Source of the DNA: Chondrilla cf. caribensis
Lineage: Eukaryota > Porifera > Demospongiae > Chondrillida > Chondrillidae
Direction of reading: 5' to 3'
Assembly (NCBI GenBank): GCA_964020155.1
Contig: OZ026552.1
Location: 4,656,548-4,720,547, forward strand
Length of the DNA: 64,000 nucleotides
Shown: one piece after another, positions 1 to 9,828 of the stretch
How the letters are laid out: the number at the start of each line of letters is the position of its first letter
How positions within the stretch are numbered: position 1 is the stretch's first letter
Made by a program: the position numbers and the translations under genes
The notes under the pieces: generated by a model
What the model was told of the DNA's origin: nothing
Database searches by the model: none
What the model saw: only the letters and a program-made list of their open reading frames with translations

Positions 1-733
1 CATCATCTTGTAAGGAGATACTACAATCACTAACTGCTAACTGCTACCAACCTCCAACAGATGGGATGTACTGGATCACAATACAAGACCAATGTATCAA
101 CAAGACACAGACTATAAAAGTAACATGCTACAATACATCACAGAATGTATATTATTATAGCTGACATCCTCTCTCTCTTGTACACTACAACAGGTTTGGT
201 GTGACATGTCCACATGTGGAGGAGGATGGACACTAGTGTGGAAACACTCCTACATGGAGGTTACTCCACTCACATCAGACATGTACTACTTCTCTGATCA
301 CTACAGACCCTGTACTGATATCAACAGTGGATGGTGCAATGTACCCCATAAATCTCACCTCAAGCCCACTGAAATGATGATAGTTGCCTACCACAACAAA
401 AGAGTTGTGTATGCCTATCGAGGGAAATTTAACCGTAACATTGACTCGGACTGGACAGGAGGGATTCTACTGGATCACCACAAGTGTGCGGACCTTTGTG
501 CCAGACATAATGGAGTTCGTCCAGCACCTAGTGTTCATACTAAAAGAGATAGCAGATTTCTTGGGATTGCCTTTGATAAAGAGTCTCCTGACAACTACTA
601 TGCCAATTGTGATACATTTTGGAGTTACTTTAACAATCCTGCGGATTGTCGCTGGCATGACTGTGACCTGCCAACTTCCATTTCTGCTATAAACAGAAAT
701 ACTCAAATGACAGTAGCCATTTATGTACGCTGA
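1..733 (+). CDS. Array copy 1 (type A), 5'-partial: end of exon 3 and all of exon 4
   Basis: The window opens inside exon 3 (1-119, from SSCKEI onward). Exon 4 is 194-733 and ends in TGA. The last exon-3 base is A instead of the usual G (ATAAAA then GTAAC), which slightly weakens the donor but keeps Lys. Intron 3 is 120-193 and ends CAACAG. Variable residues in exon 4: LCARHN after the HKC motif, SVHTKRDSRF, E after FDK, A after YY, WSY after DTF, A/H/D around the CRW motif and INRN before TQMTVAIYVR. KCADLC replaces the usual KCVDHC. Exons 1 and 2 lie outside the window, so function of the whole gene is inferred from the downstream copies. Confidence 0.85.
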
Positions 734-1955
734 TTGGTTGATGCAGGAATGGGCTGGCAAAGTAACACAATATCTGATACAACTATGTCCACATACATCA
801 ATTAATGCATGTACTTACTTGGAAATTTAACTGAGGCAGTGGAATAATTACATAATACAGAAAATCAATTTTTGGATTCACTGAATGCATGGTCATGACG
901 GTTGGGAGGATAGTCCGTACATTATTGGGTGTATATGTGTGTGGCTGGTACATGGGAATATATGCATATAACACATACAATATACACATGTACACATTGT
1001 GAATATGCACTTTGAACCTCCACAACCTGGCAAGGAGTTACTGCTCAAAATATGCCAAATTAGCAAGATTCCACTGTACTTGGTTATAGCCTTGTCTCAA
1101 CCTCTCATTGGATTATGTAAATGTGCATAACACCTTCTCTGTACATAACACCTACTCTGTACATAACACCTATTCTGTACATAACACCTACTCTATACAT
1201 AACATCTACTCTGTACATAGCACCTACTCTGTACACCACACTTACTCTGTACATAGCACCTACTCTGTACATAACGTCCACTCTGTACATAACACCTGCT
1301 CTGTACATAACACCTACTCTGTACATATATAACACGTACTCATTGTTCTATAGATATTGCTAGCATCAAATAATATCTTCCCAGAGGTACGTACATTCAC
1401 ATGCACACATAGACTATGTACATATGTACTATTAGTGAACCTCCTCAACAGTAAAGCATACATCAAACATATCAAGTGAAGATGTGGCTACTTTGAACTA
1501 GCCTCATTAGTGACCTTGCTCAGCAACATCCTTTGAAATGAACCAATTACAGTACTTTGGAGACCTCAGGTTCACGAACCTTGTAAACATGTCTACAACA
1601 TTTCATGGATTTCGGAGCTGATTGAAATACAATAGTGTTTTCTGGATTCTTTACAAATGCACAACATACTCAATGACCTGATCCTATCATTGTGCATACA
1701 TTTGACTAATGCCAACATAATACAGGCTTACAGTACAGCATATATTAAGAAGGAGTTAATAGTACACTGCTTAATTCACCAGCATACATATGGATCTACT
1801 TACAATTTGACAGAAACACTACAACAACACACTGTCAGTACGTACCATGGGTACATATGTACATCAAAGAACAGCAGATGCTCTGAATGAGATTCATTGG
1901 CAATGAATAATTTTAAAAATAGCTACAACTGCTACATAACCGGAAGTTGAACGGC
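734..1955. other. Intergenic spacer copy 1 to copy 2, with 18-bp minisatellite
   Basis: Holds a 3' flank that recurs almost unchanged after nearly every copy (to about 1130), then an 18-bp tandem minisatellite (1138-1330, unit like TACATAACACCTACTCTG), then the conserved upstream block that precedes each promoter. The minisatellite is open in several frames and gives repetitive peptides on both strands, which I do not regard as genes. No AATAAA is evident close after the stop. Confidence 0.75.
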
Positions 1956-1963
1956 TATAAATA
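1940..1963 (+). promoter_or_regulatory. Core promoter of copy 2: ETS-like site and TATA box
   Basis: CCGGAAGT (1940-1947, an ETS-type core) is followed by TATAAATA (1956-1963), 61 bp before the ATG. The same arrangement precedes most type A copies, which supports it as the real promoter. The ETS reading is by motif only. Confidence 0.7.
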
Positions 1964-2016
1964 CAGGACATATCTCCAGCTGAACACCGGCTGGTGTGTA
2001 GATTCAAGAGGTCAAC

Positions 2017-3141
2017 ATGTGGAGCTTTCTGGTAGTGATCTTGATCATTGTTAAGATTGGTTCAGTGGAGAGCACTGTCTTGTTGGAGAAGACAACAACT
2101 GACATATCTCACACTATTAACAAGGTGAGTGGGGGAGGTGGAGGAACACTGGTTGTGGGGTGATGGTGATGGTGACCACATTCATCTACTCTACAGAGAT
2201 CAGCACCAACTACACCATGTGACAAATCTAGGGAAAGGAACGCCATCTACAGTCAGCAACAAACTGATACAGTGTGGATTTGTAAGAGTGGAAAGTGGAC
2301 ACCTTTCAAGTAAGACACTATATATAGGAATATATGACACACACAACACAATGTACTGTACTCCATTCCACAGGCTAACACTATCACTGGGAGCTACTCA
2401 AGATGTTCCTGCATCATCCTGTAAGGAGATACGACAATCACTAACTGCTAACTGCTACCAACCTCCAACAGATGGGATGTACTGGATCACAATACAAGAC
2501 CAATGTACCAACCGGACACAGACTATAAAGGTAACATGCTACAATACATCACAGAATGTACATTACAACTTACATCCTCTCTCTCTCGTACACTACAACA
2601 GGTTTGGTGTGACATGTCCACATGTGGAGGAGGATGGACACTAGTGTGGAAACACTCCTACATGGAGGTTACTCCACTCACATCAGACATGTACTACTTC
2701 TCCAATCACTACAGACCCTGTACCGATATCAACAGTGGATGGTGCAATGTACCCAAGAAATCTCGCCTCAAGCCCACTGAAATGATGATAGTTGCCTACC
2801 ACAACAAAAGAGTCGTGTATGCCTATCGAGGGATATTTAACCGTAACATTGACTCGGACTGGACAGGAGGGATTCTACTGGATCACCACAAGTGTGTGGA
2901 CCATTGTGCTAGAAATAATGGAGTTCGTCCAGCACCTAGTAATCATGTTAATAGAGATAACAGATTACTTGGGATTGCCTTTGATAAACTCTCTCCTGAC
3001 AACTACTATCACAATTGTGATACGTTCTACAACAGTTTTGACAATCCTTTGGAGTGTCGCTGGTATGATTGTCGCCTGCCAACTTCCATTTCTGCTACAA
3101 GCGCAAGCACTCAAATGACAGTAGCCATTTATGTACGGTGA
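2017..3141 (+). CDS. Array copy 2 (type A): secreted fibrinogen-like protein, reference member
   Basis: Exons 2017-2124, 2197-2309, 2374-2530 and 2602-3141; all introns GT-AG (72, 64, 71 bp; phases 0, 2, 0). The spliced product is 305 aa. Residues 1-19 (MWSFLVVILIIVKIGSVES) are a signal peptide. Exon 2 has PCDKS and VWICKSGKW. Exon 3 has SSCKEI, NCYQP and DGMYWITI. Exon 4 opens VWCDMSTCGGGWTLVW, the order CKEI / DGxYWI / CDMxTxGGGWTLV seen in the N-terminal part of fibrinogen-related and intelectin domains. The second half lacks the usual FReD signature and is Cys-rich instead (KCVDHC, NCDTF, ECRW, DC). Variable residues: ARNN, SNHVNRDNRL, L, H, YNS, L/Y/R, TSAS. Likely an extracellular recognition protein; ligand unknown. 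The ATG is chosen because it is conserved in context and position in all type A copies. Confidence 0.85.
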
Positions 3142-3507
3142 TTGGTTGATGCAGGAATGGGCTGGCAAAGTAACACAATATCTGATACAACTATGTTTAC
3201 GTACATCAATTAATGCATGTACTTACTTGGAAATTTAAGTGAGACAGTGGAATAATTGAAATAATGGAAAAATTACATAATACAGAAAATCAATTTTTGG
3301 ATTCACTGAATGCATGGTCATGACGGTTGGGAAGATGGTCCGTACATTATTGGGTGTACATGTGCATGGCTAGTACATGGGAATACATGTATATAACACA
3401 ATGTCATATATTATACCCATGTATACATTGTGGATATGCACTTTGAACCTTCACAACCACCATACTGCTGGATGTATTGCATGTACATATTACATATTAT
3501 ACACATA

Positions 3508-3510
<3 letters not shown>
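3142..3510. other. 3' flank of copy 2, start of duplicated block
   Basis: Common 3' flank, then the variant that continues ACCACCATACTGCTG (shared with the flanks of copies 6, 7 and 11) rather than the CCTGGCAAGG variant. It leads into the AT-rich point where the retrotransposon is inserted. No gene seen. Confidence 0.7.
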
Positions 3511-3541
<31 letters not shown>

Positions 3542-6500
3542 GTGCTGCTGTAGGGAGACTCCCAAAATAGCACATACATATAACAGTCAATAGAAAAACA
3601 ATTTATAACAGTTCAACTCTTCTATTCCACATTCTCATAACTATTCTAGAAATCGTCTTCTCATGCAATCTTTTCATCACATCATTTAAATTGTCGTCCT
3701 CTTTCTCCATTAGCTGTTCCAGATCACATCGTTCATCTTGTAGGGCCTCACAGGATGTGAGGAAATGCCTCTCATCTCCCATCTCTTTCTTGCATAGCAG
3801 ACAGATCCTATCTTCTCTTGCTACTCCTCTCCATCTCCCCGTTTCCACTTCCAGCTTTGCACATCCACATCTCAATTCCCCTATCAGCTTCCTCTGATCT
3901 TTGCTTTGCACTCTAACTGCTCCTCCCATCTTCCACTCTGCAAAAGCTATATCTCCTACTAAAACTTCCCAATATCCTAACTTCTGTGATCTGCTGCAGC
4001 CCTCTCTCCACTCTTCCTGGAGCTTCCTCCATACACATGCCTCCAACATCTCGTTCACCTGATCAAGTGACAAATCTGCAAACATTTCTCCTGGCGAACC
4101 ATGCCCATTCCACCCTATACACTCCAAGAACCCCTCATCCCCTTCCATCCATCCTACCCCCTCATTTGCCCATGCCATCACTCTATTCAGTAACCTCATC
4201 TTCTCATTTCTACTAGCTTTTATGTAGTACTTAATCGCCCTAATTTTCGCTTCCCATCTCACAGGCATCCACCCCGCTTCCAATTCCAAGCCCAAAAGGG
4301 GGAATTTGGAGTGAACCCCCAAACGACTTCTAATTGCTGCCCGTTGAACTTTCTCCAATTTATATTCATTTCTACATAGCAACCCCCATATTTCAGCAGC
4401 ATACAACATGGAACTTCTCACATACGACATATATAGTTTCGTAAACGTTTCCCACCCTACATTCCCCAAGCCTCTGATTAATCTATTCACCCCATATAAA
4501 GCTTTCCTACTATTTTCCATTACTGACTCCATCATCCTATCTCCCTTCAATGATTCATCAATTATAACCCCCAGATATTTGTACTCAGCAACCATCTGAA
4601 TAACTTCCCCTCCTATCCTAAAAACTTCCTTACATTTCTTTATTCGTCTCTTGTCACGAAAGTGAATCACACCACTCTTACCCACATTGATCTTCATCTT
4701 CCACTTACAACACCACTTATTCACTACTTCTAATGCTCTATTCAGCTGAACCTCACTTTCCGCAAAAACCACTATGTCATCTGCAAACATCAAACCAGGA
4801 ATTCGTATATCTTCAACTTCAATTCCTACATGTTCTCTTCTCAACTCTTCCATTAAATCATTCACATAAGCACTAAATAGAATTGGCGATAGAACACATC
4901 CCTGCCTGAGACCCACATCAACCGGGAAAGAATCACTACACTTGTCACCAACTTTCACCTTACATTTCAAATCTGAGTAAATCGCTTTGATTGAATCAAA
5001 TATCTTACCTCCAATACCCAAACTTTTAAGCCTATTCCATAAAGCAAACCTATCCACTGAATCATAAGCTTTTTTCAAATCAATAAAGCCACCAAACATA
5101 CTCCCCTTCCTCTTAATAATCTTCCTCCCTATCATCGTTAACATCATAATATTATCTATACAACTCCTCCTCTTACGAAAACCATTTTGCTCCTCACACA
5201 GAAGCTGGTTACCCTCCAAGTATGACTCCAGCCTCATTCTCAGTACTGTACAAAAGACCTTATATACCGCTGAAAGGAGGCTAATCCCGCGATACCCATT
5301 TGGATCAGGTATAGCTTTCTCTGCCTTTTTTGGTATAGGGACTATTATACCCTCTCGCCATACAGCTGGGATCTCTCCCCTTTCAAAACAAGCATGGCAC
5401 AACTCAAAAATAAACTCACCAACTGCTCGATTTTTTAACCATTTCCCCATAACTCCATCCTCGCCTGGGGTAGCCTCTTCTCTTACCCTCCTAAGGGCTT
5501 CCCACACTTCTTCTACTGCCACTGGTCTATTCAAGATCTCATCATCCGTCTCACCCACACCCATTTCTTGCCCCTCCGACTTTAATTCTTCTTCAATAGT
5601 ACTGTAAGGCCTACTCAGCAGATCTTCAAATACATTCTTCCATACTTCTCTCACCTCCTCTTCCCCACATACTATTTCACCATCTTTACCCATAACCTTA
5701 CCCCAATCCGTAACTTCTATCCTCTGCCCTTTCATAAGCTTCTTAACATGCCTCCACCAGCAGTGTTGGTTAGTTTTTAAGCACCTATCTAGACTCTCGC
5801 ACATCTTCTTTTCAAAATTCCATTGAGCTCTCCTTGCTTCATCCCTATACCTATTTCGCACCTTTATATAACCCCGCCTCTCCATCTTACCCTTTAGCCA
5901 TGCCTTCTCTGCTTTGTGGAATTCCTTCCTCATCCTCCATAGTTCACGACCAAACCAAGCCTTCCTTCCGCAAACTCTCCTACTACCTCGCTTACGTGAT
6001 TTCCTGGACCTCTTCTCCAAACCCTTAAAAACAACCCCACAAAAATCCTTATAGATGGTATCCATGCTACAGCCCCTATCATGTAATCTATCAATTAACT
6101 GCCTACATTCCCCTTCCATGAAATCAATGAACAATTCCTCATCACCCTGTGGAAAACTCCACCATACCCTCTCTGAATCAACCAGCTCGGATTCCCCGCC
6201 TTCCTTGCCCTCACCACCCAGCACATCTGGTAATGCAACCGACCACATCAACAGAGAATGGTCGGACTCTCTTGACAGTATATCCGCCCCAATAGCAAGA
6301 CTAAAAGTGCTCATGGAAACAACCTCAAAATCCCTTACAATGTCTCTATCATCGACAGAGGAAATGCAGAAATCTACGACTGACTTTCCCTTCTTAGAAA
6401 TACAAGTGAAATCATTCCTCCCCTCAATACCTCTCCCGTTATGCATACATAAATCATGATCTCTCATCAAGTTCCACAAAAACTCCCCACTTTGATTTTT

Positions 6501-7179
6501 AAAAGTATCAATAATCTCCCTTTTTCTCAAAATTGCTGATCCATACTCCTCTACTGCAAATTCCTGCATCTTGCCACATCTTGCATTAAAATCCCCACAT
6601 AAGATCACCCTTCCCCAATCTCTAAACTCCATAATCTGACTACCAATCTTTTCAAAAATCTCCTCAACATTTTCTCGCCTCCCTGACAATTCAGGTGGAA
6701 CATAACAGATTCCTAGAAGGAGACCTTCCCATTCATTCCACATTCTACTCTTGATTTCCACCCACATGACATCCTCGACCGTGTCATCTAAAATCACAAC
6801 ATCTAGAAACTTCAACAGATCCTCCTTAACAAATATACCAACTCCGCCAGATCCTCTAATTGCCCTTTTATTCACATTTTTCCTATTTCTTCCCCACCAT
6901 CTATAACCTTTCAAAACTGCCACTTCATCCTCTTTCAACCATGATTCTGTAACTATCATAACATCCGGTTGGTAGAAATCAGCTACCCTCTGTCTACGAT
7001 CCTCCTCTGAAATCACTCTGCTCTTATAATCAGCCTCACACCTAAGATTAGACCACCCCCCAACATTCCAACAAATGAAATTAAGCTTATCTTTACCCCT
7101 AATGAAGTTCCTACCCTTATCAACCCCTACCCCTTTCCCCGCTAATTGTTTCCCCTTCAACTCCCCGCATTTCCCCGCA
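3511..7179 (-). mobile_element. Non-LTR (LINE-type) retrotransposon insertion
   Basis: The element lies on the - strand. Its 3' end carries an (AAT)n tail, seen as (ATT)n at 3511-3540. The flanks (ATTATACACATATAT to the left, ATATATGCAGTTTC to the right) join into one continuous sequence at the paralogous empty sites near 24375 and 37320, so the borders are fixed to within a few bases. A short AT-rich target duplication is likely but cannot be separated from the AT repeat. No separate ORF1 is present, and only about 20 bp precede the ORF, so the 5' end may be truncated. Confidence 0.85.
3603..7160 (-). CDS. Retrotransposon polyprotein: APE-type endonuclease plus reverse transcriptase
   Basis: One uninterrupted 1185-codon frame. 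The N-terminal apurinic-type endonuclease has WNVGGW (about residue 31), TESWL, GVGIFV, GDFNAR (about 188) and SDHSLL (about 298). The reverse transcriptase follows with IIVPIPKK, GYRGISLLS, NGFRKRRSC, IDLKKAYDSVDR, LRQGCVLSPILF and the catalytic FADD (about 791-794). Near the C terminus CLLCKKEMGDERHFLTSC (about 1116) is a CCHC-like zinc motif typical of several LINE clades. It would nick target DNA and copy its own RNA at the nick. No stop or frameshift is present, so the copy may be young and possibly active. The clade cannot be assigned without a tree. Confidence 0.92.
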   Translation of the reverse strand: MKGKQLAGKGVGVDKGRNFIRGKDKLNFICWNVGGWSNLRCEADYKSRVISEEDRRQRVADFYQPDVMIVTESWLKEDEVAVLKGYRWWGRNRKNVNKRAIRGSGGVGIFVKEDLLKFLDVVILDDTVEDVMWVEIKSRMWNEWEGLLLGICYVPPELSGRRENVEEIFEKIGSQIMEFRDWGRVILCGDFNARCGKMQEFAVEEYGSAILRKREIIDTFKNQSGEFLWNLMRDHDLCMHNGRGIEGRNDFTCISKKGKSVVDFCISSVDDRDIVRDFEVVSMSTFSLAIGADILSRESDHSLLMWSVALPDVLGGEGKEGGESELVDSERVWWSFPQGDEELFIDFMEGECRQLIDRLHDRGCSMDTIYKDFCGVVFKGLEKRSRKSRKRGSRRVCGRKAWFGRELWRMRKEFHKAEKAWLKGKMERRGYIKVRNRYRDEARRAQWNFEKKMCESLDRCLKTNQHCWWRHVKKLMKGQRIEVTDWGKVMGKDGEIVCGEEEVREVWKNVFEDLLSRPYSTIEEELKSEGQEMGVGETDDEILNRPVAVEEVWEALRRVREEATPGEDGVMGKWLKNRAVGEFIFELCHACFERGEIPAVWREGIIVPIPKKAEKAIPDPNGYRGISLLSAVYKVFCTVLRMRLESYLEGNQLLCEEQNGFRKRRSCIDNIMMLTMIGRKIIKRKGSMFGGFIDLKKAYDSVDRFALWNRLKSLGIGGKIFDSIKAIYSDLKCKVKVGDKCSDSFPVDVGLRQGCVLSPILFSAYVNDLMEELRREHVGIEVEDIRIPGLMFADDIVVFAESEVQLNRALEVVNKWCCKWKMKINVGKSGVIHFRDKRRIKKCKEVFRIGGEVIQMVAEYKYLGVIIDESLKGDRMMESVMENSRKALYGVNRLIRGLGNVGWETFTKLYMSYVRSSMLYAAEIWGLLCRNEYKLEKVQRAAIRSRLGVHSKFPLLGLELEAGWMPVRWEAKIRAIKYYIKASRNEKMRLLNRVMAWANEGVGWMEGDEGFLECIGWNGHGSPGEMFADLSLDQVNEMLEACVWRKLQEEWREGCSRSQKLGYWEVLVGDIAFAEWKMGGAVRVQSKDQRKLIGELRCGCAKLEVETGRWRGVAREDRICLLCKKEMGDERHFLTSCEALQDERCDLEQLMEKEDDNLNDVMKRLHEKTISRIVMRMWNRRVELL

Positions 7180-8075
7180 TATATATGCAGTTTCTACTGT
7201 ATTATCATCAATGCTGAGCATGGTGTCCCCAGTGCGGATCATAACTTAGATTTTCAACTGCAGTCAATCTGTCACAATTTGTTGTTGAAAGAGGTGGTAT
7301 ATAGATTAAGGAGTTTGGCAAATTAACTTGACACTCATTACTGTTCGTGTAATATTATATTTGCATTGAGAAATTGTTGGGGATAAAGATTATGGTGGTG
7401 AATTTAAAACAATTCACTAGCTGTAGTACATACACATTCAGGACAATATTATGCAGTTTAGAGAGTGCTCGTGGAATATTCACAGTATGGTATATATGAC
7501 CAAGTGAATGGTATATATATGATGGACTTGCTGTTCCTGTGACAGGAAGTTACAGCAAACTGGGAATTAACTTCCTGTTCATCATGTGACAGGAAGTTAT
7601 ATCAAATGAACAATGAATTTCCTTCTTCAGAATATTGGAAATCAACTATATATATAATGCATACTTTGTATTACGGAACCCTGTTCTCTTATTACATATT
7701 GTAATGCAACTAACCATTAGAAGAGGAAATAACATTCAATCCATGCAAGATGGAAGAGGTGTGTGCTGCATGGGTGCTGCATAATTGAACAAATTGAAAA
7801 AGGAAATGAATCCACCTGGTCATGAGGGTTTGAGGATTTCACCTGCTGTGTCTGGGTTTCTCCTGGCCACCAGATCTCCTGAGAGGATTCGTTCGTGGAT
7901 GTCTGTTTCTGGGAGATGGTTGACAAATGACAATCACAAGTGATAACACAGCACGTACAGGTAATTGGACATCTTCATACCATATGTGTACACATATGTC
8001 CATGCAGTACAGTACATATGTATGGATATGGAGTCTAACTTGCCTAGCAAGTACCGTGAAGGACACAACAAATCT
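7180..8075. other. Duplicated spacer block, left part
   Basis: Recurs at about 19880-20626, 24375-25299 and 37320-38343. Around 7550-7590 it contains inverted ACAGGAAG / CTTCCTGT repeats that can fold. On the - strand this stretch would be the 3' UTR and downstream DNA of the gene whose last exon ends at 8076. No other coding region is convincing. Confidence 0.55.
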
Positions 8076-8830
8076 CTACTTCTTATCAGAGGTATTAGCT
8101 ATCAACACTGGTGGACAGCAGTGCATGTGATATATGCTGGGGCTGACTGGAGCTTTGTTAGCCATGAATATGTATGTACTGTATGTACTAACAAGGGTAC
8201 CTGAATATTATGTATGTACTGTATGTACTAACAAGGGTACCTGAAGATATATGTACTGTATGTACTAACAAGGGGACCTGAATACGTATGAACTGTACGT
8301 ATGTACTAACAAGGGTACCTGAATACGTATGTACTGTATGTACTAACAAGGGTACCTGAATATGTATGTACTGTATGTACCAACAAGGGTACCTGAGTAT
8401 GTATGTCTGTATGTACTAACAAGGGTACCTGAATATGTATGTACTGTATGTACCAACAAGGGTACCTGAATATGTACGTATGTACTGTATGTACCAACAA
8501 GGGTATCTGAATACGTATGTACTGTATGTACTAACAAGGGTACCTGAATATGTATGTACTGTATGTACCAACAAGGGTACCTGAGTATGTATGTCTGTAT
8601 GTACTAACAAGGGTACCTGGATATGTATGTACTGTATGTACCAACAAGGGTATCTGATACAGCTAGGCAAGTGGCAATGTATATACCATTAGAAAGAACA
8701 TACATGAAAGTGAAGCAATACACCAGATATACTGTATGTACATACCTTCTGATGTTGTACTTGTTCCCAATACTTGCCAATCCACTGAGTATCTGTGATG
8801 TTGTGTTGAGTTGAGTGATCACAGTAGGTA

Positions 8831-8870
<40 letters not shown>

Positions 8871-9696
8871 ACGTGCATGTGTGTATGTCTCAGTTTGAAT
8901 GTCTGTATTTGATAGGCATGGATACAATCATACATGTGATCCCTTCCCACTTCAGAACACTACCCTCCTCTCCATAAAGACTGCGAGAACACCTGTACCA
9001 CATTGTCATGTCTGTACAACACTACACTTACTCATCAAAGTTCAATCCTTTCGTCCATGACAGCAATTCATCCACATCCTCCTCCTCCACCATCTCCACC
9101 CCTCCTCGCTCTACAACGTCCATCATTTGCTCTGTTGCTGTCTGGAATTCCTTCCTGTCCAGACCTTCCAACTCGTGCGCATCCATCATTCCTTGCTTGT
9201 ATCTGGAAGCATTTCATGCATGAGTATGCAGGTACGTAGACAATTACACACACGTACGTATGTACATATTATAGATACGTAAGTATTTACGTACATATGT
9301 ACATACAGACAGTATACATACCACCACAGAATAACAGATAAATATAGATAGGGTACGTAGATGAAATCACAGCCTGCCATTTGTACTTACTCATGTATAT
9401 ACCGTGATATGAAGTAGTGCTGGTTGTTGGAGTATTGTTAGACATGTCTATCTTGAACAATAACAACAATAACAATAGTCAACAATAGTCCAACAACCAA
9501 CACTACTAACGTAAAATTTTAAGACACTTACAGTTTCTTCAGCCACTGTATTTTCCTCTCCTTCTTTCTCCTCTCTACGTCTTCCTTTCTCTTCAACTGA
9601 AGGAAGGAAACATGAAAGAAGTGCATTTACTGCAGAGCAGGGAGCAGATAGGAGTGGAGTGCTGGCTGTACACACACACACACACGCGCGCGCGCG

Positions 9697-9739
<43 letters not shown>

Positions 9740-9828
9740 ACACACGTACATACCTTGGAATGATGAAATTCCTTCTTTTGTAGTGAAGTGTCATTTTGAA
9801 TTGAGTCATGGTCAATTTTAGCAAATAG
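8076..9828 (-). CDS. 3' part of an unrelated - strand gene, copy 1 (five exons)
   Basis: Exons in order of transcription: 9828-9754, 9596-9532, 9202-9032, 8792-8746 and 8107-8076 (stop TAG). Splice sites are GT-AG and all phases agree (0, 2, 2, 1). The joined C-terminal 129 residues run from LFAKIDHDSIQ through a Lys/Arg/Glu-rich, coiled-coil-like stretch (LKRKEDVERRKKERKIQW), LEGLDRKEFQTATEQMM and an acidic VEEEDVDELLSW, to the end VLIANTSDKK. I do not recognise the family; the mix of a basic coiled coil with an acidic tail suggests an intracellular protein. Upstream exons were not found, so this may be a partial copy. Introns contain (CA)n and the 37-bp minisatellite. The exon set is repeated at 38344-40013, which supports the model. 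Confidence 0.65.
8165..8660. repeat. Minisatellite, ~37-bp unit
   Basis: About a dozen units of the form GTACTAACAAGGGTACCTGA followed by TATGTATGTACTGTAT. Lies in the last intron of the - strand gene. Shorter arrays of the same unit occupy the equivalent place at 20717, 25397 and 38437. Confidence 0.9.
8834..8868. repeat. (TG)n microsatellite
   Basis: Uninterrupted GT dinucleotides in an intron of the - strand gene. The paralogous site at 38879-38960 is about twice as long. Confidence 0.95.
9669..9746. repeat. (CA)n microsatellite with a CG-rich core
   Basis: CA dinucleotides interrupted by CGCGCGCGCG, in the first recognised intron of the - strand gene. The paralogous tract at 39810-39920 is a longer, purer CA run. 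Confidence 0.95.

Noticed and set aside
384..692. +1-frame ORFs (MPTTTKE...) inside exon 4
   Set aside because: Out-of-frame reading of a conserved exon. The hot codons would alter this frame without pattern, and no start context is conserved.
467..760. - strand ORFs overlapping exon 4 in nearly every copy
   Set aside because: They mirror the conserved + strand exon, start and stop variably and lack any motif; shadows.
1657..1890. 77-codon frame as a real small gene
   Set aside because: A frameshift breaks it before copy 5 and it is deleted or rearranged before copies 9, 10 and 11, with no compensating change.
2129..2644. ORFs starting MGEVEEHWLWGDGDGD across intron 1 and exon 2
   Set aside because: They read intron 1 and the wrong frame of exon 2; exon and intron borders and phases favour the four-exon model.
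3603..7160. LINE reverse transcriptase as the mutator of the variable region (DGR-type system)
   Set aside because: It is an APE-endonuclease LINE RT inserted after block duplication. No template repeat next to it resembles exon 4.
7965..8204. + strand ORF MDIFIPYVYTYVHAVQYI... repeated in four blocks
   Set aside because: Antisense to the last exon and 3' UTR of the - strand gene and runs into the minisatellite.
8165..8660. CRISPR-like array
   Set aside because: Units are directly adjacent with no unique spacers, in a eukaryotic intron; a minisatellite.
9399..9475. Possible - strand exon with MSNNTPTTSTTSYHG between 9.4 and 9.5 kb
   Set aside because: Its phases do not fit the neighbours and an in-frame stop appears; skipping it gives perfect phase agreement (CT plus A at the joint).
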